Source: CAZHTS01 sp964535315 | Lineage (GTDB): Bacteria; Chloroflexota; Anaerolineae; Anaerolineales; Anaerolineaceae | DNA: 64,000 nucleotides | Assembly: GCA_964535315.1 (NCBI GenBank) | Contig: CAZHTS010000014.1 | Coordinates: forward strand, 1-64,000 | Direction: 5' to 3' | Shown here: positions 37,616 to 47,129 of the stretch, piece by piece | How positions within the stretch are numbered: the stretch's first letter is position 1 | Layout: each line of letters opens with the position of its first letter | Position numbers and translations under genes: made by a program | Notes under the pieces: model-generated | Told to the model about the DNA's origin: nothing | Databases searched by the model: none | Seen by the model: the letters and a program-made list of their open reading frames with translations, nothing else

Positions 37616-38475
37616 AAACAAGCACCCCTCCTCTCGTCTCAGTATGCATTCCCGTTTATAACGGTGGCGAGTTTATCGGCCCGGCCATCGAATCGGTGCT
37701 CGGGCAGACCTTTGAGAATTTCGAACTGGTGATCGTCGAAAACAGTTCCACCGACCAGACGCTGGAAATCGCCCGGCAATACGCCAAATCAGACGCTCGC
37801 ATTCGGATAATTGTCAACGAGCGTAACATCAGCATGGAGGCTAACTGGAACAAAGCGCTATCCGAGGCGCGCGGCGCATATATCAAATTGCTGCCCGCCG
37901 ATGATCTGCTCTACCCCAATTGCCTGGAGCGCCAGATGGCTATTTTTGAACACCCCGAACACAGGGACGTCTCACTGGTTTGCTGCGCCCGCGACATCGT
38001 CAGTTATAAAGACAAAAAACTGATGGTGCGCGGCGCCACCCGCCGTCCGCAGAAACTGGAGAGCGTGACCGCCATCCGCAAAATCGTCCGTTCCGGCACC
38101 AATCCCCTGGGCGAACCGGGCGCCATTCTTTTCCGCGCCGCTATCTTGAAAAAGACCGGCCTGTTCAACGGTTCAATTCCTTACGTCATCGACCTCGATC
38201 TATGGCTGCGCATCTTACGCCACGGCAGCGCCTTTCTCCTGCCCGATATTCTGTGTGCCTTTCGTCTTTCGCAATCCTCGTGCAGCGTGAATATCGGCAC
38301 CGCCCAAAGCCAGGAGTTTGACCGTTTTATCCGTAAACTATACGCCGACCCACAGTACAACGTTCGCTGGCTGGATCAGATCATCGGTAGAAGTATGTGC
38401 CGCATCCTCAGCCTCTTACGCGTCCTGTTCTACCGTCTGACCAGTCTCAAACCAGGCTCATCTACCGGCCAATAG
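37609..38475 (+). CDS. Family 2 glycosyltransferase
   Basis: About 288 residues, cytosolic face. GT-A fold: LVSVCIPVYNGGEFI, VIVENSSTDQT and the DXD-like KLLPADDLLYP. The C-terminal half has GAILFRAAILKKTG and DLDLWLRILRHG, common in rhamnosyl- and other GT2 transferases that use nucleotide sugars directly. No membrane anchor is visible. Overlaps the SDR gene by 7 bases and is followed by the GT87-like gene after 9 bases, so RmlC-like, SDR, GT2 and GT87 form one operon. Confidence 0.88.
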   Translation: MLKTSTPPLVSVCIPVYNGGEFIGPAIESVLGQTFENFELVIVENSSTDQTLEIARQYAKSDARIRIIVNERNISMEANWNKALSEARGAYIKLLPADDLLYPNCLERQMAIFEHPEHRDVSLVCCARDIVSYKDKKLMVRGATRRPQKLESVTAIRKIVRSGTNPLGEPGAILFRAAILKKTGLFNGSIPYVIDLDLWLRILRHGSAFLLPDILCAFRLSQSSCSVNIGTAQSQEFDRFIRKLYADPQYNVRWLDQIIGRSMCRILSLLRVLFYRLTSLKPGSSTGQ

Positions 38476-38484
38476 GGAAACCTC

Positions 38485-39726
38485 ATGAACCAACGCAACT
38501 TTCTACCCGATCTATCCGACCGCCAGCAACGCATCGAACTGATTGGCCTGATCATCCTGAGCGGTTTTATTCTGGCTGCTTTCTTTCATTATATCCAGGG
38601 CTATTATCTGGAACGCGGCTACCCTTTTAACACCTTTCTGTTTTACGAACCCTTTGACAATTTCAAAGATTATCTCAACCCCATTCGTGGTTCGGCGGAT
38701 TTAAACCCCTATGAACCCATTCGGATCACCTACATTGGCGGCTATTTCCCTTTTGGGTATTTTGTCACTTTTCTCTATTCACTCATCCACCCCTGGCCAT
38801 TCGGTCTGCAAGTTTTTCTGTTCACCTTTCTTGTCTTCCTGGCAATGTACACCAAGATCAATCTGTTTCCGGATCAACAACCGCTTACCCGCCAGCTATT
38901 GTATATCCTCATCTTTACCTTCCTGACCTACCCGGTTTTTCACCTGATCGATCGCTCGAATTTTGACACCGTCATGTTCATGTTGATCGTTCTGTCTTTA
39001 TACGCCTATCGCAAACAAAGATATTCGCTCAGCGCCATCTTACTGGCCTGCACCATTGCCATGAAAGCCTACACGGGTATTTTTCTGGTGTTGTTTATTT
39101 GCGACCGGCGCTACAAAGAACTGTTGCTATGTGTGCTGACAGTATTCCTGCTGACCCTTGGCAGCCTGGCAGTATTTAAAGAGGGCCTGGTTGCAGAATA
39201 TCAAAAGATGCTGCTGTCCTTTGGCAATGCTTTTAAAATCAGCGTTGGCCGGGGCAGTAATTTGCGCTTCAGTTCATCCCTTTACACCCTGATCGTCATG
39301 ATCCTAAATCCGCTTCGTCCCGGGATACACGCCGAAAAACTTTTCCAGCTTGGTTACATGCTGCTGGCATTCACAGTGTTCGCTGTCGGCGCCTTGCGCG
39401 TCTTACGGGAAAAAGTTTTCTGGAAACGGGTCGCTATTTTAATCTTATTGATGATTTTGTTACCGTTCGCCTCGAACGATTATCGCCTGGTTTTCCTGTT
39501 CATCCCGATGTATATGTTTATCAATGCCGGCGTAAAGACACCCGCCGACGCGGCCCTCACCGTTCTGTTTGGCCTGCTGTTGATACCCAAAAACTACTTC
39601 GTCTTCTACAATGATCAGAACATCGGCATGGTGCTCAACCCATTGCTGTTATTGGCGCTGCTGGCGCTGTTAGTCACCCCCGCCAGCCGGCCTATCGCAG
39701 AACCGGCAGCCAGCCAGCCCGGCTAA
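38485..39726 (+). CDS. GT87-like (DUF2029) membrane glycosyltransferase
   Basis: 413 residues, about ten transmembrane helices. The loop after helix 1 holds YPFNTFLFYEPFDNFKDYL, and the middle has LIDRSNFDTVMFM and a basic CDRRYKELL loop, matching the GT87 polyprenyl-mannose-type transferase family. It is a clear paralogue of the N-terminal half of the convergent gene 39723-42185 (shared QQRI, FHY, NTFLF, FKD, DRSNF words). The two stop codons overlap (39723-39726). A donor sugar on polyprenyl phosphate is expected. Confidence 0.75.
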   Translation: MNQRNFLPDLSDRQQRIELIGLIILSGFILAAFFHYIQGYYLERGYPFNTFLFYEPFDNFKDYLNPIRGSADLNPYEPIRITYIGGYFPFGYFVTFLYSLIHPWPFGLQVFLFTFLVFLAMYTKINLFPDQQPLTRQLLYILIFTFLTYPVFHLIDRSNFDTVMFMLIVLSLYAYRKQRYSLSAILLACTIAMKAYTGIFLVLFICDRRYKELLLCVLTVFLLTLGSLAVFKEGLVAEYQKMLLSFGNAFKISVGRGSNLRFSSSLYTLIVMILNPLRPGIHAEKLFQLGYMLLAFTVFAVGALRVLREKVFWKRVAILILLMILLPFASNDYRLVFLFIPMYMFINAGVKTPADAALTVLFGLLLIPKNYFVFYNDQNIGMVLNPLLLLALLALLVTPASRPIAEPAASQPG

Positions 39727-42185
39727 GGCCGGCAGGATTGCAATACCTGCCCGGCTGACATTTCCCGTGCATCCACTGCCAGGGCCTGCTGTGCAGCAAG
39801 CACGGCGCTCCGGCAATCCCCCTGCTGCCGGTAAACCTCGGCCAGCCGCCCCAGCGCCAGGGCGCTTTGCGGCGACCGGGCGAGGATTGCCTCGTATTGC
39901 ACCGCCGCCTGCGCCGGCTGGCCAGACTGCACGAAAGCATCCGCCAGCGCCCATAAAACGGCCTGACTGTGTACCCCCTGGCCCGCAGCGGATTGCAACT
40001 CGGCCGCCGCCTGCTGCCATTGGCCGCTGCGATAGGCGCACAAACCGTCATACGCCTGAATATTAGGATCGGCCGCGCTCAACGAACGCCAATCCTCAAG
40101 CGCCGCGTTCACACCCGCACAATCCCCCAGGCGATAATACGTCGCAGCCAGGCCATGATACGCCCACCCCGAAGGGCGCAACGCCAGCGCCTGCTGAAAC
40201 CGCGCCAATGCCTCCAGCAAATCACCGGTCTGTAACGCCGCCCACCCCAGCAAAGGCAGCCCATCCGCCTCACGCCGGACATCCACCTGCATCCATTCCC
40301 GCATCTGGACTTCGGCCATGCGCCAGTCCAGCCCCTGTAAGTATTCCTCAGCCTCCGCCGGCGCAGCGGCATGCCAGCGCTCGAACCACTCCAACGCCGG
40401 GCCCGGCGCACCGCCCAACAATGCGGCCTCACTGGCCCCCTTCAAGCCGGCCGATGCATCCGGGTATTGCGCCAGCAGTTCCTGATACAACGCCGCGGCG
40501 CGGGCGTACTGTCCCTGTACCAGCCAGTCATGCCCCCAAAGCGTCATCGCCTGCAAGACACCCTGGCGGCTCTGCGTTTTCTCCTCCGCACTCAAAGACG
40601 GCAGCCCGCCCACCTGACGATATTCCCACAGCGCCAGCGAATATTTTCCTTGCTGTGAATAAGTCTCCGCCAGGCGCAGGCGGGGTGTGGCGGCTTGCGG
40701 GCGCAGCCGCTTCCACTGGTCATAATAACCGCCAGCCTCATGCCAGTCCTTGAGCGCCTCTGCCTGGCGGCCGCGCTGTTCCAACTCGGCGACGACCCCA
40801 TCCACCAGGCTTGCGTCCACCTCCGCCGGTCGCCAACGCATCGCCCCCCAACCCAAAACCAACACAACCAACACCGCAGCCCCTGCGCCCCACGGCAGCC
40901 AGCGCTTCGATCTCATTTGCGCCCATGCCGCCCGCCAGTCAAAGGCGACCAACCCTTCCCCTACGATTGCCGCGGTCAAAACCAACATCAACAACGGGTT
41001 CAACAGCACGCCGCTGTTCGCCTGTGGGAACACCTCCAGGTGGGTATAGGCCTTGGGGATCAACAACAGCCCAAACAAGCCCACATACAGGCGGTCGGAA
41101 CGCTGCGCCGGCCCGTGATTGACAAACAAATACAACGGCGCCAGCAAATGCAGCAGTTTGTAATCTCCCGAAACCGCCGGCAGCAAATTCATCAAACCTA
41201 CCAGCAAAGCAATCCGCTTCCAATACACCTTCTCGATCCATACCACATACGCCCCCACACCTGCCAGCAGCGCCAGCGAAACCAGGTGATAGGGCAGGCT
41301 GATACGGCCAACAAACGCCTCCAGGCTCAAAGAAGGATCGATCGTCAACGCCAGATACTTGAGCGCCCCCATCAGGCTGTGCCCAAAATACAACCCCATG
41401 CTGCTATCCGAATAGAAACGGCTGATCAACAGCAGATTGATTGCATGGATGCGGATATTTTCTACCAGGCCGCCGGGGTACAGCGCATACCCCAGCAGTG
41501 TCACAGCCAACACCCCGGCCGCCGTTATGACCAACTGGCGATAGCGCCGGTCGGCCAACAAGATAAGGGCAAAAACCGCCGGCACCACCTTCATCGCAAT
41601 CGCCGCCCCCAGAAACACCAGGCTCCAGCGCGGCCGGCGAGGATACAGCATGGCAAACCCGTATAAGAAGATGAACAGAACAATCTCAAAATTTGAGCGA
41701 TCGAGCGTAAATAATACCGGATAGGGCAGCAGTGTAAATACCAACAGATTACGATATACCTCAGGCCGGGTCGCCCCACCCAGTTGCGCCCGGTTGGCAA
41801 ACACCAGAAAACCCAGCCCAAGCAGCCAGAACACCAGCAAGGCCAGCGCCGCCGGAAAAAGCCGGAAGACCCCGGCCACCCAATAGGCAAAAGGAAAGTA
41901 CAGCGGCCCCCGGCGGGCATAATCCCACACCACACCGTCGATCACCGCCGGGCGGTTGGCCAGCACCACCGCCGGGTCTATTTCGCGCACCAGGGTATAG
42001 GGGTTATCGGCGATCACATATGGATAAAAGAAATCTTTAAAACTGGCGGTGGGGTCAAACAAAAAAGTGTTATACGGGTACGGCCAACCGGCATAGATGC
42101 CCCAGGCATAATGAAAAAGCACCGCAAAGACAAAGCCACCCAATACGATGACAACCAGCCATTGAATACGCTGCTGCCGTTCCAT
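39723..42185 (-). CDS. GT87-like membrane glycosyltransferase fused to TPR repeats
   Basis: 820 residues. Residues 1-430 are a GT87-like membrane domain of about ten helices with YPYNTFLFDPTASFKDF and TLDRSNFEIVLFI. After one more helix (about 440) come roughly 350 residues of TPR-like helix pairs, for example YSLALWEYRQVGGLPSL, YARAAALYQELLAQYPDA, LLEALARFQQALALRPSG and PAQAAVQYEAILARSPQS. The TPR part would lie outside the membrane after the last helix. It may hold a polymer or partner enzyme near the transferase. It begins 6 bases after the SDR gene of the CDP-sugar operon. Confidence 0.78.
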   Translation of the reverse strand: MERQQRIQWLVVIVLGGFVFAVLFHYAWGIYAGWPYPYNTFLFDPTASFKDFFYPYVIADNPYTLVREIDPAVVLANRPAVIDGVVWDYARRGPLYFPFAYWVAGVFRLFPAALALLVFWLLGLGFLVFANRAQLGGATRPEVYRNLLVFTLLPYPVLFTLDRSNFEIVLFIFLYGFAMLYPRRPRWSLVFLGAAIAMKVVPAVFALILLADRRYRQLVITAAGVLAVTLLGYALYPGGLVENIRIHAINLLLISRFYSDSSMGLYFGHSLMGALKYLALTIDPSLSLEAFVGRISLPYHLVSLALLAGVGAYVVWIEKVYWKRIALLVGLMNLLPAVSGDYKLLHLLAPLYLFVNHGPAQRSDRLYVGLFGLLLIPKAYTHLEVFPQANSGVLLNPLLMLVLTAAIVGEGLVAFDWRAAWAQMRSKRWLPWGAGAAVLVVLVLGWGAMRWRPAEVDASLVDGVVAELEQRGRQAEALKDWHEAGGYYDQWKRLRPQAATPRLRLAETYSQQGKYSLALWEYRQVGGLPSLSAEEKTQSRQGVLQAMTLWGHDWLVQGQYARAAALYQELLAQYPDASAGLKGASEAALLGGAPGPALEWFERWHAAAPAEAEEYLQGLDWRMAEVQMREWMQVDVRREADGLPLLGWAALQTGDLLEALARFQQALALRPSGWAYHGLAATYYRLGDCAGVNAALEDWRSLSAADPNIQAYDGLCAYRSGQWQQAAAELQSAAGQGVHSQAVLWALADAFVQSGQPAQAAVQYEAILARSPQSALALGRLAEVYRQQGDCRSAVLAAQQALAVDAREMSAGQVLQSCRP

Positions 42186-42191
42186 CCTACC

Positions 42192-43244
42192 TCACCCCAG
42201 ACTTCGACGACTCAAGCGCGCCCATTCCACCGTACGGGCAATGGCCGCATCCAATCCAATCCAGGCTTGCAGGCCCAGTTCGCTGCGGGCGCGCCGGGTA
42301 TCCGGCACATAACGCTCGGCCGGTTGTCCCGCCAGCGGAGACCGGGCAATCTCCACCGCACAGGGCGGCGTAAACGCCCCCGCCACCCGGCCCGCCAGTT
42401 GAGCAATGTTAAGCGCCTCTTCCGAGCCAACGTTATAGGCCCGCCCACCCTGTCCACGCAGCAGAATCGTCCACAACCAGACCGCCAGGTCGGCGGCATA
42501 CAGGTAAGAGCGAAACGGGCTGCCGTCGCCATTTACCCGAATCGGCCCCCCGGCCAGTCCATCTCGAATGAAATTGCCAATGGCAAAATGAATATCGAGG
42601 GGCAAATAGGGGCCCACGAACGCAAAACAACGCGCAATCTTGACTTCGCAGGCGCTCTGCCGGGCGTAGAGCGCACAGAACTGTTCCGCCAGGCGCTTCC
42701 CCTCACCATATACACTGCGCACATCCAGCGGGTCGGGCCCTCCACCATAGGTTTCCGGCAGATGCGTACATTCCGGCGGCTGGCGCCCATAGACCGCCCC
42801 TGAACTGGTAAACAAGAGACGCCGCGCCCCGCACCGCTGCGCAAAATCCAAAACGCGGCGCGTTCCGGTCACAATGGTATCCAACATCGCCAATGGCGCC
42901 TCGGTCGACTGGCGAGCGCTGGCCTCGGTGGCGGCATGAACGATGTGTGAAAAAGTCCCCGGCGGAGCATCAAACGTGCGCACATCACCGGCATACAATC
43001 GCACGGCAGAGTGACCGGCCAGATGCGGCGCCTTGCGCCCGAAGGCCTGCGGGTCGCGCGTCAAAACCCAGGCTTCCAACCCCAATCCCAGGCGGTCGCT
43101 GCACCACGTCAGGCTCTCTAACAACCAGCAGCCAAAAAAACCGGTGCCGCCGGTAATAAACAATCGCTCGCCGCGCAACTCCGTCCACAACTCGCGGCTA
43201 TGTTCCAGGACGTGTTCCAGATCGCGCTCCAGCGGGTTAGACAT
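42192..43244 (-). CDS. NAD-dependent epimerase/dehydratase, candidate CDP-3,6-dideoxyhexose reductase
   Basis: 350 residues, extended SDR: FITGGTGFFGCWLLESL (about 29-45), FTSSGAVYG with the active-site Ser, and YGEGKR as the YxxxK. The FVGPYLPLDIHFAIGNFI and SYLYAADLAVWL segments are like those of CDP-abequose/paratose-type synthases, but similarity by eye does not fix the substrate. The last sugar-modifying gene of the rfbFGH operon, it is the natural candidate to reduce the 4-keto group. The start is the ATG at 43244, sharing one base with the previous stop and having GAGGG upstream. Confidence 0.8.
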   Translation of the reverse strand: MSNPLERDLEHVLEHSRELWTELRGERLFITGGTGFFGCWLLESLTWCSDRLGLGLEAWVLTRDPQAFGRKAPHLAGHSAVRLYAGDVRTFDAPPGTFSHIVHAATEASARQSTEAPLAMLDTIVTGTRRVLDFAQRCGARRLLFTSSGAVYGRQPPECTHLPETYGGGPDPLDVRSVYGEGKRLAEQFCALYARQSACEVKIARCFAFVGPYLPLDIHFAIGNFIRDGLAGGPIRVNGDGSPFRSYLYAADLAVWLWTILLRGQGGRAYNVGSEEALNIAQLAGRVAGAFTPPCAVEIARSPLAGQPAERYVPDTRRARSELGLQAWIGLDAAIARTVEWARLSRRSLG

Positions 43245-44836
43245 TAACGTCCCTCGTGGGCGGGATTCTGATAGACGACAATCTCTCCAGAACGATAAAC
43301 CAGCGGCCAGCCTTCGATTTCGTCCAGAACGTCTTCCAGGTCCGGCAAAATTTTGACCGCAAAATTGCGCGCCAGCGGGTCGACTACCGCATAGGTCACC
43401 CGCTGCAAGTGGCTGTCGTAGGCAAAGCGTTCTTTGGAAAAGTTCTGTGGATACCCCGAATCCTTGCCTTCGGCAAACAACATCACCGCCCATTCGGTCT
43501 GGCGGGCATGCACCGCCCAAACCACCTGGGGAGATGCCAGCACCACATCCTGCCCATCCACCCGCTCGTTCAGGTATTGCGCCACCCGGTCCACATCCAC
43601 CGCCGGCGACAACCCCAGCTCATCGCTGCCGCTAAACAAAACGTACACGCCATACAACGACTGCGCCGTACTGGCCAGAAGCATCCACACCAATGGGCTG
43701 GCAAGCAGCAAGAACAAGGTCAGCGTCACGCCCGTGCGCCGCACAAGCGACCACAACGCCCCCCCCCGCTGAGGCAGAAAGGGAAAGCGCCCTTCGACGA
43801 CCACCGCGCCGCACTCAAGCATCCGGCGCAGGGCGGCAAACGTCCGCAGCAGCAGCGCGGCAATCCCCAGCGCCAGCCAGGGGTACAGGTGGATCAGATA
43901 ATGCCGGCCAATGCCCACCGGCGCAAACGTGCGCACCGCCAGCAGCATCGTCATTCCCACCAACAACAAAACCAAACGCCGCGAACGGGGCGGCTCCAGG
44001 AAAAACAAACCTGCCAGACCGATCACCACCCAGGCCTCACGGCGGATCAATTCACCGTAATTGACAATCAGGTTCACCACCTGCATCAACAGCGAGAGCC
44101 CCACCTTGGCGGATAGCGGCGTAAACCAGTCGGCAAAGAACTGCGCCGGGTTGGCCAGATAAGCCGGCAGCAAAGATAACGCCATCACGAATGCCATCAA
44201 GGCCAGCCCCGGCAGCAGCCAGCGCCAGCCTTTCCACAGCAGCACCAGCGCCACCAGCGCCGGCGCCACCACCCCAACGTAATCGGTGCCAAAAACCAGC
44301 CCGGCCGCCACACAGGCCACGACGAACCAGCGTGTCTGCCCGGCGTTTAAAAACTTCCAGCAGGCATACACCACCACGATCAGCAGCGGCGCCATCTGGT
44401 TATAACTGAACCCCAGGCGATGATAAGCGACCGCCCAGGGCCAGATTGCCAGTACCCCGGCCGCCGCCAGCGCCAGCTTACGCTCAAACATCTCACGAAC
44501 GGCCAGATACAACAAGCCCACGCTCAGCGCGCCGTAAAAAGCGGTCAGCAAACGCAGGCCGAAGATATCGGCGCCCACCATCCTGAAAACCCCCGCCAGC
44601 GCCAGCAAGAAGAGCGGCGGGCGCTGGATCAGCATGGGCGCATCCTGTACAGAAAAAATTTGCCAGCGCCCTTCGGCCAGGTTGGCCGCATAACTGACGA
44701 ATACTCCTTCATCCGTGTACCAGCCTGGGCTGGCGCGCAGATTGGCAAAGCGCAAAAAAACCGCCAGCGCCAGGATGATCAGCAAAGCAGCACCGCTCAA
44801 CAGGCGGGGGGTATCAGGCGCAGCCAGCCGTTTCAT
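43244..44836 (-). CDS. GT39/ArnT-like membrane glycosyltransferase (GT-C fold)
   Basis: About 530 residues with 11-12 transmembrane helices. After the first helix WYTDEGVFVSYAANLAEG (about residues 38-55) carries the DE motif of the PMT/ArnT first loop, and RPPLFLLALAGVF follows. The C-terminal 130 residues form a soluble external domain. The substrate is unknown; within this operon it could use a lipid-linked hexose to build the same glycan. The ATG at 44836 comes 2 nt after the rfbH stop; a TTG at 44854 is the alternative. Confidence 0.8.
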   Translation of the reverse strand: MKRLAAPDTPRLLSGAALLIILALAVFLRFANLRASPGWYTDEGVFVSYAANLAEGRWQIFSVQDAPMLIQRPPLFLLALAGVFRMVGADIFGLRLLTAFYGALSVGLLYLAVREMFERKLALAAAGVLAIWPWAVAYHRLGFSYNQMAPLLIVVVYACWKFLNAGQTRWFVVACVAAGLVFGTDYVGVVAPALVALVLLWKGWRWLLPGLALMAFVMALSLLPAYLANPAQFFADWFTPLSAKVGLSLLMQVVNLIVNYGELIRREAWVVIGLAGLFFLEPPRSRRLVLLLVGMTMLLAVRTFAPVGIGRHYLIHLYPWLALGIAALLLRTFAALRRMLECGAVVVEGRFPFLPQRGGALWSLVRRTGVTLTLFLLLASPLVWMLLASTAQSLYGVYVLFSGSDELGLSPAVDVDRVAQYLNERVDGQDVVLASPQVVWAVHARQTEWAVMLFAEGKDSGYPQNFSKERFAYDSHLQRVTYAVVDPLARNFAVKILPDLEDVLDEIEGWPLVYRSGEIVVYQNPAHEGR

Positions 44837-44838
44837 CT

Positions 44839-46152
44839 TTAGCAACGCCCACAAAACTCGTGCAGGCTTTGCAACACATACGCCAGCATTTCGTCACTCA
44901 AACCGGGATAGACGCCAATCCAGAAGACCTGATCCATCACAAAATCCGAATTGGGCAGATTGCCGATCTGGCGGAATGGCTGTCCCCGGTATACCGGCTG
45001 GCGCACCAGGTTGCCGCCAAACAGCAGGCGCGTTCCAATCTTACGCTCATCCAGGAAGCGCAGCAATTGCTGGCGCTCAAAGGGCGCCGTGGGACGGATC
45101 GCCAGCAAGAAACCAAACCAGCTGGGTTCGCTGCCAGGCGTCGCTTCGGGCAGAATGAAATATTCCTGCAAATCCAGCAGGCCGGTGCGCAGCGTCTCAA
45201 AATTCTTGCGCCGGGCAGCGATAAACCCGGGCAGCTTATCCAGCTGCGCCAGCCCTACCGCCGCCTGCATGTCTGTCGCCTTGAGGTTGTAACCGATGTG
45301 GGAGTAAGTATATTTATGATCGTAACCAAACGGCAGGTCGCCCAATTGCCAGTCGAAGCGCTTGCCGCAGGTGTTATCCTTGCCCGGCTCGCACCAGCAA
45401 TCGCGCCCCCAGTCGCGAAACGACTCGACCAGTTTCTTGAGCGCCGGGCGGCTGGTCAGCACCGCCCCACCTTCACCCATCGTAATGTGATGCGCCGGGT
45501 AAAAACTGACCGTCGCCACGTCGCCAAACGTCCCCACGGATTGTCCGAGATAGCGCGCCCCGACCGCGTCACAGCAGTCTTCGATCAACCAGAGCTTGTG
45601 TTGCCGGGCAAAAGCCTGTACGGCTTGCAGATCAAACGGATTGCCAAGCGTGTGCGCCAGGATGATTGCCCGGCTGCGCTCGCTCAACGCCGCTTCCAAT
45701 TGATCCACCGCTACATTATAGGTAGGAACACTCACATCCACAAACACAGGCACCAGCTGGTTTTGCAGGATGGGGTTGACCGTCGTCGGGAAGCCGCTTG
45801 CCACGGTAATCACCTCGTCCCCCGGGCGTAACTGGCGTTCACCCAACGTTGGCGAGGTCAGACACGAAAGCGCCAGTAAATTGGCCGACGAACCCGAATT
45901 AACCAGGATGGCGTGCCGCGTCCCCATGATCTCGGCAAAACGTTTTTCAAACTGCGCTGCAAACCGCCCGGTCGTCAACCAGAAATCCAGCCCCGATTCG
46001 ACCAGAAATTGCAGTTCGGCGGCATCGAACACCCGCCCGGAAACCGGAACGGGCGTCTGACCGGGAACAAACGGGCGCGGGGCAAATGCAGCCTGGTAAT
46101 ATTCGCCGACCAGCGCCAGGATCCGTGAGCGTAATTCATCTGCGCCGGTCAT
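44839..46152 (-). CDS. rfbH: CDP-4-keto-6-deoxyglucose 3-dehydrase (E1), RfbH
   Basis: About 437 residues, a PMP-dependent iron-sulfur enzyme of the DegT family that removes the C3 hydroxyl of CDP-4-keto-6-deoxyglucose. The PLP-lysine is replaced by His in FYPAHHITMGEGG (H221), the E1 hallmark. The cluster cysteines fit C-x57-C-x-C-x7-C exactly: C194, C252, C254, C262 (in DCWCEPGKDNTCG). The ATG at 46152 shares one base with the rfbG stop. The partner reductase E3 (RfbI/DdhD) is not in the window, so it must be encoded elsewhere or replaced. Confidence 0.96.
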   Translation of the reverse strand: MTGADELRSRILALVGEYYQAAFAPRPFVPGQTPVPVSGRVFDAAELQFLVESGLDFWLTTGRFAAQFEKRFAEIMGTRHAILVNSGSSANLLALSCLTSPTLGERQLRPGDEVITVASGFPTTVNPILQNQLVPVFVDVSVPTYNVAVDQLEAALSERSRAIILAHTLGNPFDLQAVQAFARQHKLWLIEDCCDAVGARYLGQSVGTFGDVATVSFYPAHHITMGEGGAVLTSRPALKKLVESFRDWGRDCWCEPGKDNTCGKRFDWQLGDLPFGYDHKYTYSHIGYNLKATDMQAAVGLAQLDKLPGFIAARRKNFETLRTGLLDLQEYFILPEATPGSEPSWFGFLLAIRPTAPFERQQLLRFLDERKIGTRLLFGGNLVRQPVYRGQPFRQIGNLPNSDFVMDQVFWIGVYPGLSDEMLAYVLQSLHEFCGRC

Positions 46153-47129
46153 CACACCCCCAAAAATTTCTGATACCAGTCAATCGTCCGGCGCAGACCG
46201 TCTTCCAGTTCAAAGAGCGGCTCCCAACTCAGCACCTGGCGCGCCTTGGCCGCGCTCAGACATTGTTCACGGATCTCATGACTGACCTCATTGCGCACAT
46301 CCGGCAGCAGATCCGAGCCCATCAACGTCAGAATCCGGGCGACGATATCGCTCACCGTGATGCGTAATTCGTTCGAGAAATTGAAAGCCTCGCCGTATAA
46401 CTCAGGCCGTCCGGCCATCTTTTCCGCCAGCAGCATATATGCCAGGGCGCCATCCTCAACGTAAAAATAATCGCGCACGTACTGCCCGTCCGAGCGGATC
46501 ACCGGGCGCTGCCCACGCAGCACCGAACGGATGGTGCCGGGAATGATGCGGTTCCAGTTCAAATCGCCGCCGCCATAAAAATTGCCGCAGCGGGTGATAA
46601 CCACCGGCAGTTCGTAAGTCACGGCATAGGTGTGAGCGATCAAATCGGCGCAGGATTTGCTGACGTCGTAGGGATGCTGCCCCTGTAAGGGCGTGTTCTC
46701 ATCATACGGCAGCACGTCCTGGTCGCCATAAGCCTTATCGGAGGAAGCGATGACGATCTGAGACACCTTGGGACTGCGCCGGCAGGCTTCCAGCAGGCTC
46801 CACGTTCCGCCAATGTTGGTTTCAAAGGTTGAAATTGGGTTACGGTTGGCAATCGTCACAATGGTCTGCGCCGCCAGATGGATCACCGTGTTGACTTCGT
46901 ACTCCCCCAGGATACGCTCCAACAACGCCTGGTCGCGCACGTCACCGCGCACCACCCGCACCCGGTCGATGTCTCCCGAACGCACCAGTTCGGATTGCGG
47001 CAGCCAATCGCGCACCAGGCAAACCACATCGGCGCCCGCTGCCAACAGTCGTTTGATCAGCCAGCTCCCGACCAATCCGCTGGCGCCGGTGACAAAGGTC
47101 GGCCGGTCCTGCCAAAAGTTCGCGTTCAT
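46152..47129 (-). CDS. rfbG: CDP-glucose 4,6-dehydratase
   Basis: 325 residues, extended SDR making CDP-4-keto-6-deoxyglucose. Signatures: FVTGASGLVGSWL near residue 11, VIHLAAQTIV, ASSDKAYGD (the SDK triad region specific to RfbG-type dehydratases), YDVSKSCADL (YxxxK), and RCGNFYGGGDLNWNRIIPG. The ATG at 47129 shares one base with the rfbF stop. Substrate comes from rfbF, product goes to rfbH: the three genes are in reaction order. Confidence 0.96.
   Translation of the reverse strand: MNANFWQDRPTFVTGASGLVGSWLIKRLLAAGADVVCLVRDWLPQSELVRSGDIDRVRVVRGDVRDQALLERILGEYEVNTVIHLAAQTIVTIANRNPISTFETNIGGTWSLLEACRRSPKVSQIVIASSDKAYGDQDVLPYDENTPLQGQHPYDVSKSCADLIAHTYAVTYELPVVITRCGNFYGGGDLNWNRIIPGTIRSVLRGQRPVIRSDGQYVRDYFYVEDGALAYMLLAEKMAGRPELYGEAFNFSNELRITVSDIVARILTLMGSDLLPDVRNEVSHEIREQCLSAAKARQVLSWEPLFELEDGLRRTIDWYQKFLGV

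Noticed and set aside
43245..43520. N-terminal extension of the SDR gene by 92 codons
   Set aside because: It overlaps the GT39 gene and reads as an out-of-frame shadow; the ATG at 43244 has an SD and the TAATG junction expected in this operon.
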